In this document: positions 16,275 through 26,539 of the stretch, piece after piece
How positions within the stretch are numbered: the stretch's first letter is position 1
Layout of the letters: each line of letters starts with the position of its first letter
NCBI GenBank assembly: GCA_026416715.1
Contig: JAOAEQ010000005.1
Coordinates: 62,001 to 126,000 of the forward strand
From: a bacterium
GTDB taxonomy: Bacteria > UBP4 > UBA4092 > JAOAEQ01
DNA: 64,000 nucleotides
Direction of reading: 5' to 3'
The notes under the pieces: model-generated
Told to the model about the DNA's origin: nothing
Database searches by the model: none
The model's input: the letters and a program-made list of their open reading frames with translations, nothing else
Position numbers and translations under genes: made by a program

Positions 16275-18695
16275 TTACGGTGCATCTGTCGGAGGCGCTT
16301 CCGCATCAATTTCCCCTGTCGAAATTGGAGTTAATCCGGTATGTTCGGAATCGCAATATTCCCTAGGTTCGGTACCTTCTTTGAATGCTTCTCGATATAT
16401 ATAGAAGGTTTTCCCGCCATCTAAATCAGAGGCTTCTTTACATCGCGCGGTCGCCTTTTTCCCAGTGGCACTGCATAAATCAACAAAAACAATTCCCGGC
16501 GGAACTGGGAAATCAGTTACTTCTGTTCCTTCTAATACTCGCAGCATAAAATCTCGCCAAATTGGTCCGGCACAACGACCGCCAGTCATCGCATGTCCGA
16601 GTGGAGCGCGTTTATCATACCCGACCCAGACGCCAACCACTAAATTCGGCGTATACCCAATAAACCACGCATCAGAATAATCACTCGAGGTTCCGGTTTT
16701 CCCGGCAGCAGGTCGATTGAATTTACTTCCAACATAATAGGCAGCGGTTCCGCGTTTGATAACCCCTTTCATCATATCGGTTATCAGATAACAGGTTTGT
16801 GGACTGATTACTTCCTTCGATTGTATGGTAAACTCTTCAATCACCCGCCCACTATGGTCAGCAATTGACCGAAATATGTTCGGCTGATACCACGTTCCAC
16901 CATTGCAGAAAATCGCATAGACTGAAACGAGTTCTATCGGCATAACATCGCAACTTCCAAGCACCAACGATAAATCCCGATTTAATGTTCTATCTTCCGT
17001 ATCCGGTATTCCTAACCGATGTGCATATTCGAGTATCGTATCAATCCCTATCTTCGACCCGAGCCGAACCGTAGCGGCGTTTAACGAATGCTCTAATGCA
17101 TATCGAAGCGTTACTGCCCCGCGATATTTCCCATCATAATTTTTTGGTGCCCAGGTTTTATTACCGAACGTGAAACTAATCGGTGCATCCGTGATAATAT
17201 CCGAAGGAACATACCCATTATCTAACGCAGCAGCGTAAACAATCGGTTTAAATGCAGACCCCGGCTGACGATACGCCTGTATTGCACGGTTAAACTGACT
17301 TTCATTAAAATCATATCCACCAACCATAGCTTTAATTCCACCTGTCTGTGGGTCAATCGCAATCAATGCCGCTTGGACATGCGGTTCTTCGACTAAAACA
17401 AGCACAGGATCACCTTTAGCATCAACACTAACCAGTTTAACCAGCAGATAATTCGCTGGTTTCAAAATATTCTCCGGCGCTAACCACGGCAACTCCTCCG
17501 GAAGTTTTAGCGTCACTTGTTTTCCAAGAGCATCTACGATAACCGATTTCGGAAATTTTCGGGTTTTCAAATCGATTGGTTCAGATAATCGGACGATTTT
17601 AACCAATCCAGTCTGATTCAATTTCAATGCGGTTTTTTTACTCTTGCCAGCGAGATTCCGCAATTCCTGTTGTTCTTGTTCAATTCGCTGTAAATGGAGT
17701 TTGATTAACTCTTGGGCAGCTAATTGCATTTGCATATTCATCGTGGTATACACACGGAGCCCTTCTTTATAAATTGCATTCGTTCCATAGTTCGGATCGC
17801 TTTCCAACTCGCGCCGTACCTGTTCAGTAAAATATGCAGCTGCGGTAAATCGTTCACGGCGTTTGGACAAGATGATTGCAGAAAGTTGCGCCCGCGTTGC
17901 AAGATTTTTAGTGATATAACCTTCTTCGAGCATTCGAGAAATAACATAATTCCGGCGTTTTTTCGCTCGGTCAAGATTCCGAAACGGCGAATAATATTCC
18001 GGAGCGCGAATTAATCCAGCTAACAACGCGCATTCTGCTAGATTTAATTGTGTAGCAGATTTCCCGAAATAGAGATTTGCCGCTGCTTCAACTCCGTATG
18101 CGCCATGACCAAAATAAATCTGATTCAAATAAATTTCAAGGATTTGTTCTTTCGAATACTTTTTCGATATCTGCATCGCTAGTACTGCATCTTTTATTTT
18201 CCGTTTAATTGTTCGTTCTCGACCGGTATAGAGGATTTTCGCTAGTTGCTGCGGGATCGTTGACCCGCCTTGAACCACTTTCCCTGCTAATAAGTTCCGC
18301 CAGGCAGCCCGAACTAATCCACTATAATCTATCCCATGATGTTTATAAAAATTTTTATCTTCAACAGCAATAACCGCATTCTGCAGATTTTTGGGGATTT
18401 TCGAGAGTGGTATGCGAATTCGGTTCTCAATGGCAAGTTCGCCAACCAGTTCATTCGTATCGGAATATATTTTGGTTACCTGAAATGGCTGATATTGCAT
18501 TAGAGCGTCCAGGTCAGGCGTTTTGAATACCGCCGGTGCAGTTATCGCGAATACCACCCCAGAAACTAAAATGAGTCCGATTAACACTAAACAAATAATT
18601 AACATTCGACGGAACCACGGATGTCGATGACGCCAAGTACCGCTCGTTCTCTGAAGATATCTAGGCGGGTTCCGTTGCGCAAAATCCTTTCCCAT
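16275..18695 (-). CDS. mrcA: Bifunctional penicillin-binding protein 1A (glycosyltransferase/transpeptidase)
   Basis: Class A PBP that polymerises and crosslinks peptidoglycan at the inner membrane. 806 residues. One membrane anchor lies at about 30-55, and the GT51 domain has VEDKNFYKHHGID (catalytic Glu112) and QGGSTIPQQLAK. An inserted domain (about 335-440) is followed by the transpeptidase with SAFK (Ser480), SLN (537-539) and KTGT (Lys666). The proline-rich C-terminus ends EAPPTDAP. ATG 18695 has AGAGGA upstream; a TTG two codons earlier is unlikely. It is divergent from mscS across a 379-base AT-rich region. Confidence 0.95.
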   Translation of the reverse strand: MGKDFAQRNPPRYLQRTSGTWRHRHPWFRRMLIICLVLIGLILVSGVVFAITAPAVFKTPDLDALMQYQPFQVTKIYSDTNELVGELAIENRIRIPLSKIPKNLQNAVIAVEDKNFYKHHGIDYSGLVRAAWRNLLAGKVVQGGSTIPQQLAKILYTGRERTIKRKIKDAVLAMQISKKYSKEQILEIYLNQIYFGHGAYGVEAAANLYFGKSATQLNLAECALLAGLIRAPEYYSPFRNLDRAKKRRNYVISRMLEEGYITKNLATRAQLSAIILSKRRERFTAAAYFTEQVRRELESDPNYGTNAIYKEGLRVYTTMNMQMQLAAQELIKLHLQRIEQEQQELRNLAGKSKKTALKLNQTGLVKIVRLSEPIDLKTRKFPKSVIVDALGKQVTLKLPEELPWLAPENILKPANYLLVKLVSVDAKGDPVLVLVEEPHVQAALIAIDPQTGGIKAMVGGYDFNESQFNRAIQAYRQPGSAFKPIVYAAALDNGYVPSDIITDAPISFTFGNKTWAPKNYDGKYRGAVTLRYALEHSLNAATVRLGSKIGIDTILEYAHRLGIPDTEDRTLNRDLSLVLGSCDVMPIELVSVYAIFCNGGTWYQPNIFRSIADHSGRVIEEFTIQSKEVISPQTCYLITDMMKGVIKRGTAAYYVGSKFNRPAAGKTGTSSDYSDAWFIGYTPNLVVGVWVGYDKRAPLGHAMTGGRCAGPIWRDFMLRVLEGTEVTDFPVPPGIVFVDLCSATGKKATARCKEASDLDGGKTFYIYREAFKEGTEPREYCDSEHTGLTPISTGEIDAEAPPTDAP

Positions 18696-19074
18696 CTTCA
18701 ATTCCTCTTTCCTAAAATAATAGTTAAACCATAATATATGAGCAAAAAATACACCAAGATATTAATTGGATTTTAGTAGATACATTTTTAATTGATTTTA
18801 TTTAAGTTAGAAAAAATATTCAATTTGTTTATTTATATAATTAAGAATACCCTGAATTCTGTTCTGTGTCAACTTATCTACATAACAAAAAGATAACGTT
18901 TGATATTAACCAATTTACATTTTTTTAAGTTTAGTTTTGTACCAATCTTTTACAACGATTTTATCCGATAAAAATTAACGTTATCTCTATTGTTATGAAG
19001 ATTATATTGTCAATAAATTTATGATATACTATTCATTAATTTATAAAACCGGCAAATATTACTTGATATACAGT
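18696..19074. other. AT-rich divergent promoter region
   Basis: 379 bases between the PBP1A and MscS genes, strongly AT-rich. No gene is supported. A perfect 10-bp inverted pair AGATAACGTT (18891-18900) and AACGTTATCT (18977-18986) is separated by 76 bases. It could be a split operator or coincidence. Several -10-like TATAAT variants occur, but no pair is convincing. Confidence 0.5.
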
Positions 19075-19956
19075 ATGACGTCAAATACCACGAGCCAGTA
19101 TTCAGGTCAAACTACGATAAATTTCTTTGATTTCCATCAAGTTATTTTGAATTATATTGACCGATTTTTTAATCTTTTACCGAATATTTTCCTCGGTCTA
19201 CTCATTTTCCTACTATTTTATCTCCTATATCGGTTTTTGCGGGTAATTTCAGAACGCGCAATGCAGAAAGCGAAATTAGCCCCTTCGGTTATTGACGCGC
19301 TCCTATCTCTATTAAAATATTCAGTGCTCGGGTACGGTATCATTCTCGGTTTAGAACCGATTTTCCCGCGGATAACTTCGCTTCTCGCTGGATTAGGAAT
19401 TCTCGGAATTGCTATCGGTTTTGCTGCAAAAGATACACTGGCGAACCTTATTGCCGGATTTAGCATTTTTTGGGACAAACCATTCGAAATCGGCGATATT
19501 GTTACACTCGATGGCACTACAGGGAAAGTTGACCGGATTACCCTTAGAACAACTCGATTGGTTACTCCGGAAAATTATATGGTTAGTATTCCGAATCAAA
19601 ATGTAATTAATAATAAAGTAATTAATCTAACTAAACTTAAAAAACAACGCATTGTGGTTCCGTTTTATATCGAATATACTGATTCGATAGAAAATATGCG
19701 CAGTGAAATTCAGGCATTATTCAATCAATGGCAAAAAGAAAATCGGATACTTGCAGAACCAGCTCCACAAATTGTCGTGACCGAACTACGCTCTCCACTT
19801 CCCGCTCAACCGATTGCGACATTGGAAGCGTGGGTATGGATAGACCCGACAGATAATAAGGCTTTAACTCCGTTTATCCTACGGGAAAAAATACTAGCGA
19901 TACTCACATATTATCGTAAGATAACCGGACAAAAATCTTCGAATAACGTTAGTTAA
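19075..19956 (+). CDS. MscS-family mechanosensitive channel
   Basis: Small-conductance osmotic safety valve of the inner membrane. About 293 residues. Three hydrophobic segments lie in the first 130 residues. The pore helix GLGILGIAIGFAAKDTLANL shows the Gly/Ala pattern of MscS TM3. It is followed by the beta-domain GFSIFWDKPFEIGDIVTLDG, then TTRLVTPENYMVSIPNQ, and a C-terminal alpha/beta domain. ATG 19075 is chosen because the upstream alternative at 19021 adds a Tyr-rich stretch not typical of the family; neither has a clear ribosome binding site. Confidence 0.85.
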   Translation: MTSNTTSQYSGQTTINFFDFHQVILNYIDRFFNLLPNIFLGLLIFLLFYLLYRFLRVISERAMQKAKLAPSVIDALLSLLKYSVLGYGIILGLEPIFPRITSLLAGLGILGIAIGFAAKDTLANLIAGFSIFWDKPFEIGDIVTLDGTTGKVDRITLRTTRLVTPENYMVSIPNQNVINNKVINLTKLKKQRIVVPFYIEYTDSIENMRSEIQALFNQWQKENRILAEPAPQIVVTELRSPLPAQPIATLEAWVWIDPTDNKALTPFILREKILAILTYYRKITGQKSSNNVS

Positions 19957-20009
19957 AAAGGTTACTGCTTTTTAGGTTTAAGGCTACAAGCAATATTGGA
20001 TTCTTTGCA

Positions 20010-22514
20010 ATGACACGTTCTCTATTTTGGATTAGTTTTATTTTTTTCCTTATTGCTTTCGGTTTATTGCTTATCGACTCTGATTATCTCCCCTGGCTGG
20101 TTATCCTAATAACAATCGTATATTTATTTATTCTCAATCTGGACTTACTATCCGGTTTAATATTATTTATTTTTATTTTCCCAATGCTTACACTTTTACC
20201 GACACAATTAAAGGGGTTTCCCATTTCGTTAGCTGTAATCATGTTATGTTGGTTAATGTTTATCACCTTATTTAAAAGAAAAGAAGCTAGAATCCTGAAA
20301 AAATCACCGTTGGATATTCCCCTAACCTATTTAGTGATTCTACTATCATTTTCAGTTGTTACTACACTTCTTACTCTTAGTTATGCACCGATAACATTCG
20401 TTTTCTTGAAATGGTTCCAAAGTATCCCAAGTATTTTTACGACTTATCCAGAAGACCGGTTTATCAGTGCTATTCACAGTTATCGAACCCTAGTTATCGG
20501 CATTGCGTTTTTCTATTTATTATTATTCTACCTGAAAGAACACGATAAAAATTGCGACCGTATTATCACTACGCTCTTAATTGCAAGCGGGTTTATGAGC
20601 GGGTACGGTCTCATTCAATACGTTACTCAATGGAATCTATTGGAATACTGGAAACACATTTCACCGAACTTAACCCGGATAAACTCAACATTCACTGACC
20701 CGAACACCTATGGTGTATATCTTATTCTCGTTATTCCGATAGTTATCGCAAAGGTGTTATCCGCTCGAGGGGTATCATTCATCAAATACAGTGGATTAAT
20801 CTTCTTATTATTGCTCAATTTACTTTGGACAGGCTCGCGTGCTGCTTGGTTTAGTTTTGTATTGAGTTCAATTTTCATGGTAATAATCATTTCCTTTTCT
20901 CGAATGCGGAAAGAAATTTCATATCAGTTTATTCGAAACCATTTCACTAAAATTAGTATTATACTGCTGATTGTAGGCATATCCACCACCATAATCCTGA
21001 TTATCATTTCTACCCAAAATCCTACCACAACAGATTTAAGTCAACATAAATCGTATTGGGATGTGTTGAAATTTTCGCTTAATACCCACGCGGACGCAGA
21101 TACGATTCTCAAAAATCGGATTCCGTTATGGCAAGCAGCATTCGCTATGGTTACTTATCAGCCGTTGGTAGGAATCGGGATTGGTTCATATCCATTTTGG
21201 TTAGAATATTTCCTTAAACCGGGTGTAACCACTTTTTTGCGAATCGCATATGCCCATAATTATTATTTACAATTTGCAGCAGAACTCGGGTTAATTGGAT
21301 TCGGTTTATTTCTGTGGCTGATTATCGTAATCTTCATTATTGGCTGGAAAGCGATTAGAAATAATGGATTGGTTCCCTTAGGGTTGTTGACGGGGCTTAT
21401 AGCATTCCTGCTAGCGCAATTAACCCAGCATTCTCTCGTTCAAGTTGAAATGCAACTTTTATTCTGGATCCCTGTTGCATTACTCACTTCGTTGTCCCCT
21501 GATTGTTCTTCGACTACAACGTTCCGACACGAAACGAACCTGCAAAGAAAAAATATAAATGTCATATCTGCAAAAGCGAACATTGGAGTATTTATTCTTC
21601 TTCTTATCGCGGTTTATGGGTATAATTCTATTACTTCAGACAAAGTTAAAGACCGGTTGGATTATACGGTGGGAATGTATAAACCGGAACAAAATTCCGG
21701 ATATTATTTTCGCTGGATAAATAAACTTGCTTATAAAAAGATTGGTATCCGTGCGCGGAAATTTACGCTACCGATACTTACCTATCGACTCGATACCACA
21801 CAATATCCGGTTACTGTTTCAATTTATCTGAATCATACACTAATTGACCGATTGACTCTAACCCGAAATGGCTGGGGAGAATATGAATTTATCGTTCCGA
21901 ATACTATTCCATCAAGTAAACCAGGGAAAAAAGATGCGGTATTATCCATTCTGGTTGATAAAACTTGGAATCCTTGGCAGAGGCAGGAAGGAACGACCAT
22001 CTGGGATTACCGTCGGCTTGGGATAGGTGTAGCGCAAATTCAATGGGCACAACCGATGGAACCTACTGATCACCTCGAGCTCGATCTCGGTAACATCTCT
22101 GCTCGACCTTATCTGGCAACCGGTTGGTTTGCTGATGAATTAACAGCTGATAAACGAACTTCTTACATCTGGTCACAAGGAACCCGTTCAGAACTGTTTC
22201 TCCCGTTAATTCCCGAAAAAAATTATGCAGGAATACTTCGAGTTATGCCATTTGTTTACCCAAATGCACCGCCGCAAATAATTCATATTTTTATGAACAA
22301 TTTCCCGCTACAATCAATTACTTTAAAAAATGAATGGTCCTGGCAGGAGGTTAAATTTTCAATACCTTCATATACCTTATCAACAACTGCAAATAATATT
22401 CTCAAATTGGAATATAGCCGTGTTAATGTGCCGAAAGATGTGATTCCGGATAGTATTGATACGCGGGAGATAGCGGTTTCGTGTGATTCTGTTATCGTTA
22501 TACCTGAACCTTGA
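20010..22514 (+). CDS. O-antigen ligase/polymerase-like membrane protein with C-terminal extracytoplasmic domain
   Basis: 834 residues. About twelve hydrophobic segments span residues 5-490. A Wzy_C-type periplasmic loop region contains NSTFTDPNTYGVYL, WTGSRAAWFSF, VGIGIGSYPFWLEYF and AYAHNYYLQFAAELGLIGF, the hallmark pattern of O-antigen ligase (WaaL/RfaL) proteins. Residues 520-834 add a soluble beta-rich region of unknown function that is not part of the minimal ligase. It starts a four-gene plus-strand polysaccharide cluster (20.0-27.7 kb). The acceptor and sugar cannot be told. Confidence 0.8.
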   Translation: MTRSLFWISFIFFLIAFGLLLIDSDYLPWLVILITIVYLFILNLDLLSGLILFIFIFPMLTLLPTQLKGFPISLAVIMLCWLMFITLFKRKEARILKKSPLDIPLTYLVILLSFSVVTTLLTLSYAPITFVFLKWFQSIPSIFTTYPEDRFISAIHSYRTLVIGIAFFYLLLFYLKEHDKNCDRIITTLLIASGFMSGYGLIQYVTQWNLLEYWKHISPNLTRINSTFTDPNTYGVYLILVIPIVIAKVLSARGVSFIKYSGLIFLLLLNLLWTGSRAAWFSFVLSSIFMVIIISFSRMRKEISYQFIRNHFTKISIILLIVGISTTIILIIISTQNPTTTDLSQHKSYWDVLKFSLNTHADADTILKNRIPLWQAAFAMVTYQPLVGIGIGSYPFWLEYFLKPGVTTFLRIAYAHNYYLQFAAELGLIGFGLFLWLIIVIFIIGWKAIRNNGLVPLGLLTGLIAFLLAQLTQHSLVQVEMQLLFWIPVALLTSLSPDCSSTTTFRHETNLQRKNINVISAKANIGVFILLLIAVYGYNSITSDKVKDRLDYTVGMYKPEQNSGYYFRWINKLAYKKIGIRARKFTLPILTYRLDTTQYPVTVSIYLNHTLIDRLTLTRNGWGEYEFIVPNTIPSSKPGKKDAVLSILVDKTWNPWQRQEGTTIWDYRRLGIGVAQIQWAQPMEPTDHLELDLGNISARPYLATGWFADELTADKRTSYIWSQGTRSELFLPLIPEKNYAGILRVMPFVYPNAPPQIIHIFMNNFPLQSITLKNEWSWQEVKFSIPSYTLSTTANNILKLEYSRVNVPKDVIPDSIDTREIAVSCDSVIVIPEP

Positions 22515-22584
22515 TACCAGACAGGTAATTTCGTAGACAAAAACTATGATACCTTACGATTCAATCAAATCCATTTAAAAATGT

Positions 22585-23766
22585 ATGAAAATAGCTATCG
22601 TTATACATCGGTATGGTCTCGACATAAACGGCGGCTCAGAACTGCATTGTCGATGGATTGCAGAACGACTCGCTAAAACCAATCAAGTTGATATACTAAC
22701 AACCTGCGCGAAAGATTATATAACTTGGCGAAATGAGCTCCCGGAAGGAACCCAAGAACTCAACAGCGTTACCATCCACCGATTTAAGGTTGAGCGAGAA
22801 CGGAATATATATGAATTCGCCTTGCAATCAAAAAGAGTATTTCGCAATCCGAAGATGAACTCTGAAAAAGCGGAACTTGCCTGGTTAAAATCAGAAGGAC
22901 CGTATGCTCCGAAATTGATTGAATATATAACACGATACCAACATAATTATGATATATTCATTTTCTATTGTTATCGTTATTATTTAAGCTATCATGGCAT
23001 ACTTACTGTTCCTAAAAAGAGTATCTTAATCCCAACTGCTGAACACGACCAGACGATATATTTAAAAATTTCGAAAACTCTGCTGAATAAACCGAAAGCC
23101 ATAATCTATCTAACCCCGGAAGAAAAACAACTGATCGAAAGTATAACCCATAATGAATCGATACCAAATGCAATACTCGGGGTCGGAATCACCCCTCCTG
23201 CTACTTTACAAATAGAAGATTTTAAAAAGAAATATCAGCTAAACGATGATTTTTTACTATATGTTGGCCGGATTGACCCGAATAAAGGATGCGACCAGCT
23301 ATTCCAATATTATTTGCACTATTTAAAAACTCATCGTGAAAGCAGACAAATCCCTAAATTGGTTTTGCTCGGGAAAAATGTAATGAAAATCCCAAAACAT
23401 CAGCAAATTGTTTATCTCGGTACTTTAAATGAGCAAGATAAATGGAACGCACTCGCTACCGCGAAACTATTTATCATGCCATCAAAATATGAAAGTTTGT
23501 GTATAGCATTACTTGAAGCAATGAGTGTAGGAAAAGCAGTGCTAGTTAATGGAACCTGTGACGTACTTAAAGGGCATTGCCGACGGAGTAACGGCGGACT
23601 ATATTATCAATCATACGAAGAGTTTGTAGCAACCCTAGACTATTTATTACATCACGATGCCGAACGAAGACAACTCGGCGTTCAAGGTAAAGAATATATA
23701 GATAAAAATTATTCTTGGGAAACGGTAGAATTTGCTTATCGTGAATTTATCGAAAAACACATATAA
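22585..23766 (+). CDS. Glycosyltransferase family 4 protein
   Basis: 393 residues, GT-B fold. The N-terminal domain starts MKIAIVIHRYGLDINGGSE with the acceptor-domain Gly-Gly. The C-terminal donor domain has LLYVGRIDPNKGCDQLF and IMPSKYESLCIALLEAMSVGKAVLV, the E-x7-E motif of GT4 retaining enzymes. It likely adds a sugar to the polysaccharide built by this cluster. It is 70 bases after the ligase-like gene and 22 bases before the YfhO-like gene, so co-transcription is probable. Confidence 0.88.
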   Translation: MKIAIVIHRYGLDINGGSELHCRWIAERLAKTNQVDILTTCAKDYITWRNELPEGTQELNSVTIHRFKVERERNIYEFALQSKRVFRNPKMNSEKAELAWLKSEGPYAPKLIEYITRYQHNYDIFIFYCYRYYLSYHGILTVPKKSILIPTAEHDQTIYLKISKTLLNKPKAIIYLTPEEKQLIESITHNESIPNAILGVGITPPATLQIEDFKKKYQLNDDFLLYVGRIDPNKGCDQLFQYYLHYLKTHRESRQIPKLVLLGKNVMKIPKHQQIVYLGTLNEQDKWNALATAKLFIMPSKYESLCIALLEAMSVGKAVLVNGTCDVLKGHCRRSNGGLYYQSYEEFVATLDYLLHHDAERRQLGVQGKEYIDKNYSWETVEFAYREFIEKHI

Positions 23767-23788
23767 TCAATTCCATTCAATCTATTAC

Positions 23789-26536
23789 ATGCATCGGTTG
23801 CTAAAATACATTACAGAATACCTATTTCCATTAGTATTATTTTTGTTTATAGCTTTATTGATTTTTGGTAAACCTATTATTACCGGAAAATGGTTGGTAG
23901 TCTTCGATGAATTTGATGAAGCATATCCGTTACAAAAATATTTTTTTGACTCTATAAAATCTGGTATATTCCCATTATGGAATCCATATATTCTTTCTGG
24001 ATATCCTCTAATTTCACAGACGCAAGCAAGTATTTTTTATCCCTTAACCTGGCTGTTGTTAATCTTGCCGTATCGTATAGCAGCAAATACTCTATTAACC
24101 TTACCTTATGTGTTAAGCGCTTTTTTCACCTATCTTTATTGTCGGGAAATCAAATGTAGTCGAATAGCTAGTATCCTTTCCGGTTTAACCTTCGCTTATT
24201 CGGGATATCTTATCGGTCATTTTTCGTATAACCTCGGCGTAACGCATACTGCGATTTGGCTTCCGGTTATCCTATTTTTTGTTCAAAAAGCAATATACCA
24301 ACATAATTGGATATACCTTTCCGGTAGCGCATTAGGTTACGGGCTAGCAGTATTAGCTGGACATGGACAAATTTTTGTATATACTGCTCTGTTGATAATT
24401 GGATATGGAATCTATATGAGTTATATTCAGAAACGTTTTTTCCCAATAGTATTTTGTTCGCTCACCATATTTCTTGGTGGACTCCTTGCCAGCATCCAAA
24501 TTCTTCCTTCTTTCGAAGCATTACAACTTAGCATCCGGAGTAAATTATCCTACGCTGCATTTAGTGCAGGTTCTCTCAACCTGCCACAAATCTTAAAAGC
24601 GATATTAGTTCCCATCACCATTTCACCCGATGCAAGTATATTCGTTTTACCTGTTTCTTTATTCCTCGTAGGTCTTTTGGTAATTGTAATATTCACAAAA
24701 CGAAACCATCTTGAATTAATCCATAACCAATTGGTTATATTTTGGGGATGCATAGCATTTCTAGCCTTACTGCTCATCGCGGGTCGACATACTCCATTGT
24801 ACCGTTTATTATACCTTGTGCCTCCATATAATTTATTTCGGGGTGCATTTCGGAATAGTTTTGAGTTTTGCTTTGCCCTATCTATTCTTGCAGGAATCGG
24901 ATTTGATATTGTACAGAACCAAATTACTAAAACGCTCCAATGGAAATGGTCTTGTTACCTCGGGACGATTATTCTCTCTATCATTTTCATTTTCTTATGT
25001 CTTTCCTCACAACTTGCGATGCAATATTCATTATGGTTTCTTATGTTGAAATTCATATTAGCTGGCAGTATAATCAGATTACTTTTTTCGATTAAAAAAC
25101 CGGCGATACAACTTGGGTTAATACTGATTTTTCTATTCGAACCAACACTCTATTTAAAAACCTGGTTTATTCAATATTCACATACTTGGTTATCAACCTA
25201 TACAGAATTACCGCTAGTTAAATTTCTTCGTTCACAATGTCCTGTTGAACGATATCGATACTTACCCTATAACTTTTTCGAAAATCTGCCACAAAATACT
25301 CGAGTGTTTGGAATGAACCTACCGAATCTTATCGCTGCAGGCAGTATCGCTGGTGTTGAACCGGTTATGCTGAAACGTTACGACCAACTTCTTGGCAATA
25401 ACACTGGAACAATACCTCCTAGCATTGGAAGCAATACATTTTCTTTTTCTAGTATATTCCGAAATCATCAGCCCCTTTTAAATTTACTCAATACCAAATA
25501 TGCCTTAATCCCACATGAATGCGAAAATCTACATTTTGAATATCCTGATGGCACTAGCGCTACCGGTAGAACAGTTGCTGTAGAAATTAAACCCACTTAT
25601 ATTTCTCGAGTTGATGTTGTTTCCTATCTCAGCAATGCGGTAGAAATCGCACAAAATGAACCTGTAGCTAATATATATCTCACTACTACCCAAAATCAAC
25701 AGATAAAAAAAACGATGCGTGCCGGGGTAGATACCGCAGAATGGGCTGCGGATAGACCAGATGTCACCTTGCGCTTAAAACATCAGAAAACCGCAATTCA
25801 AACGAGTTTCCTGGTTGCTTCAACGTATCAAGGGCATATATATCGAACTAGCTTCAAACTTGATACCCGTTCAGAAATAAAACATATTGAATTTGAATTT
25901 ATAGCACCTGTTCCGCAAATAGGGATTCATATTTGTGATATACTTGGATATGATGCATCAATAAAACAGGGCAAGCGATTTTTTATCATCAAGACACTGA
26001 TAGACCCTATTTGGCAAAAAATAACCACGATATCTCAAATTGAAATTTACGAAAATAGAAACGTTCTCCCTCGAGCCTGGTTAGTATCCCAAGTCAAAAG
26101 TTTACCAGCTGAAGAAATTTGGAGAACAATTTATACCGGAAAATTTGATGATGGTCATGAATTTAACCCTCATAACGAAGCGCTGATAGAACGTGAGGTA
26201 AATTTACAATTTGAGAAACCAACTCAACAACCATCGGTAAATATTATCAAGTATGTTCCAAATAAAATAGAATTAGAAACGTTCTCTCTTACTTCATCAT
26301 TCTTAGTATTGAGTGAAATAGATTATCCCGGTTGGAAAGCGTTCGTAAACGGTAAAGAACAGCAAATATATCAGACGAACTATATTTTACGTGGGCTCAT
26401 ATTACCTCCGGGAAATAACCGAATACAGTTTATATATCAACCAGTTTCATTTAGGGTTGGATTTATTATCTCTAGCATTACCTTCATTGTTCTTATGGGA
26501 ATGATTGTAATTAACTTTCTTAGAAGGAAAGAATAA
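23789..26536 (+). CDS. YfhO-like multi-spanning membrane protein (GT-C fold glycosyltransferase-like)
   Basis: 915 residues, about twelve transmembrane segments in the first 470, then a large extracytoplasmic domain and one final membrane helix. The N-terminal loop has FDEFDEAYPLQKYFF then GIFPLWNPYILSGYPLISQ, the acidic first-loop signature of YfhO/GT-C proteins thought to use lipid-linked sugars. The C-terminal LSEIDYPGWKAFVNGKEQ then NYILRGLILPPGNNRI is the characteristic YfhO tail. ATG 23789 is used; the frame extends upstream only into the preceding gene. It ends 3 bases before the next glycosyltransferase. Confidence 0.82.
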   Translation: MHRLLKYITEYLFPLVLFLFIALLIFGKPIITGKWLVVFDEFDEAYPLQKYFFDSIKSGIFPLWNPYILSGYPLISQTQASIFYPLTWLLLILPYRIAANTLLTLPYVLSAFFTYLYCREIKCSRIASILSGLTFAYSGYLIGHFSYNLGVTHTAIWLPVILFFVQKAIYQHNWIYLSGSALGYGLAVLAGHGQIFVYTALLIIGYGIYMSYIQKRFFPIVFCSLTIFLGGLLASIQILPSFEALQLSIRSKLSYAAFSAGSLNLPQILKAILVPITISPDASIFVLPVSLFLVGLLVIVIFTKRNHLELIHNQLVIFWGCIAFLALLLIAGRHTPLYRLLYLVPPYNLFRGAFRNSFEFCFALSILAGIGFDIVQNQITKTLQWKWSCYLGTIILSIIFIFLCLSSQLAMQYSLWFLMLKFILAGSIIRLLFSIKKPAIQLGLILIFLFEPTLYLKTWFIQYSHTWLSTYTELPLVKFLRSQCPVERYRYLPYNFFENLPQNTRVFGMNLPNLIAAGSIAGVEPVMLKRYDQLLGNNTGTIPPSIGSNTFSFSSIFRNHQPLLNLLNTKYALIPHECENLHFEYPDGTSATGRTVAVEIKPTYISRVDVVSYLSNAVEIAQNEPVANIYLTTTQNQQIKKTMRAGVDTAEWAADRPDVTLRLKHQKTAIQTSFLVASTYQGHIYRTSFKLDTRSEIKHIEFEFIAPVPQIGIHICDILGYDASIKQGKRFFIIKTLIDPIWQKITTISQIEIYENRNVLPRAWLVSQVKSLPAEEIWRTIYTGKFDDGHEFNPHNEALIEREVNLQFEKPTQQPSVNIIKYVPNKIELETFSLTSSFLVLSEIDYPGWKAFVNGKEQQIYQTNYILRGLILPPGNNRIQFIYQPVSFRVGFIISSITFIVLMGMIVINFLRRKE

Positions 26537-26539
26537 CCT

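Noticed and set aside
18891-18986. Inverted pair AGATAACGTT/AACGTTATCT as a mobile-element end.
   Set aside because: Only 10 bp, in very AT-rich DNA, with no duplication or second element; kept only as a possible operator.
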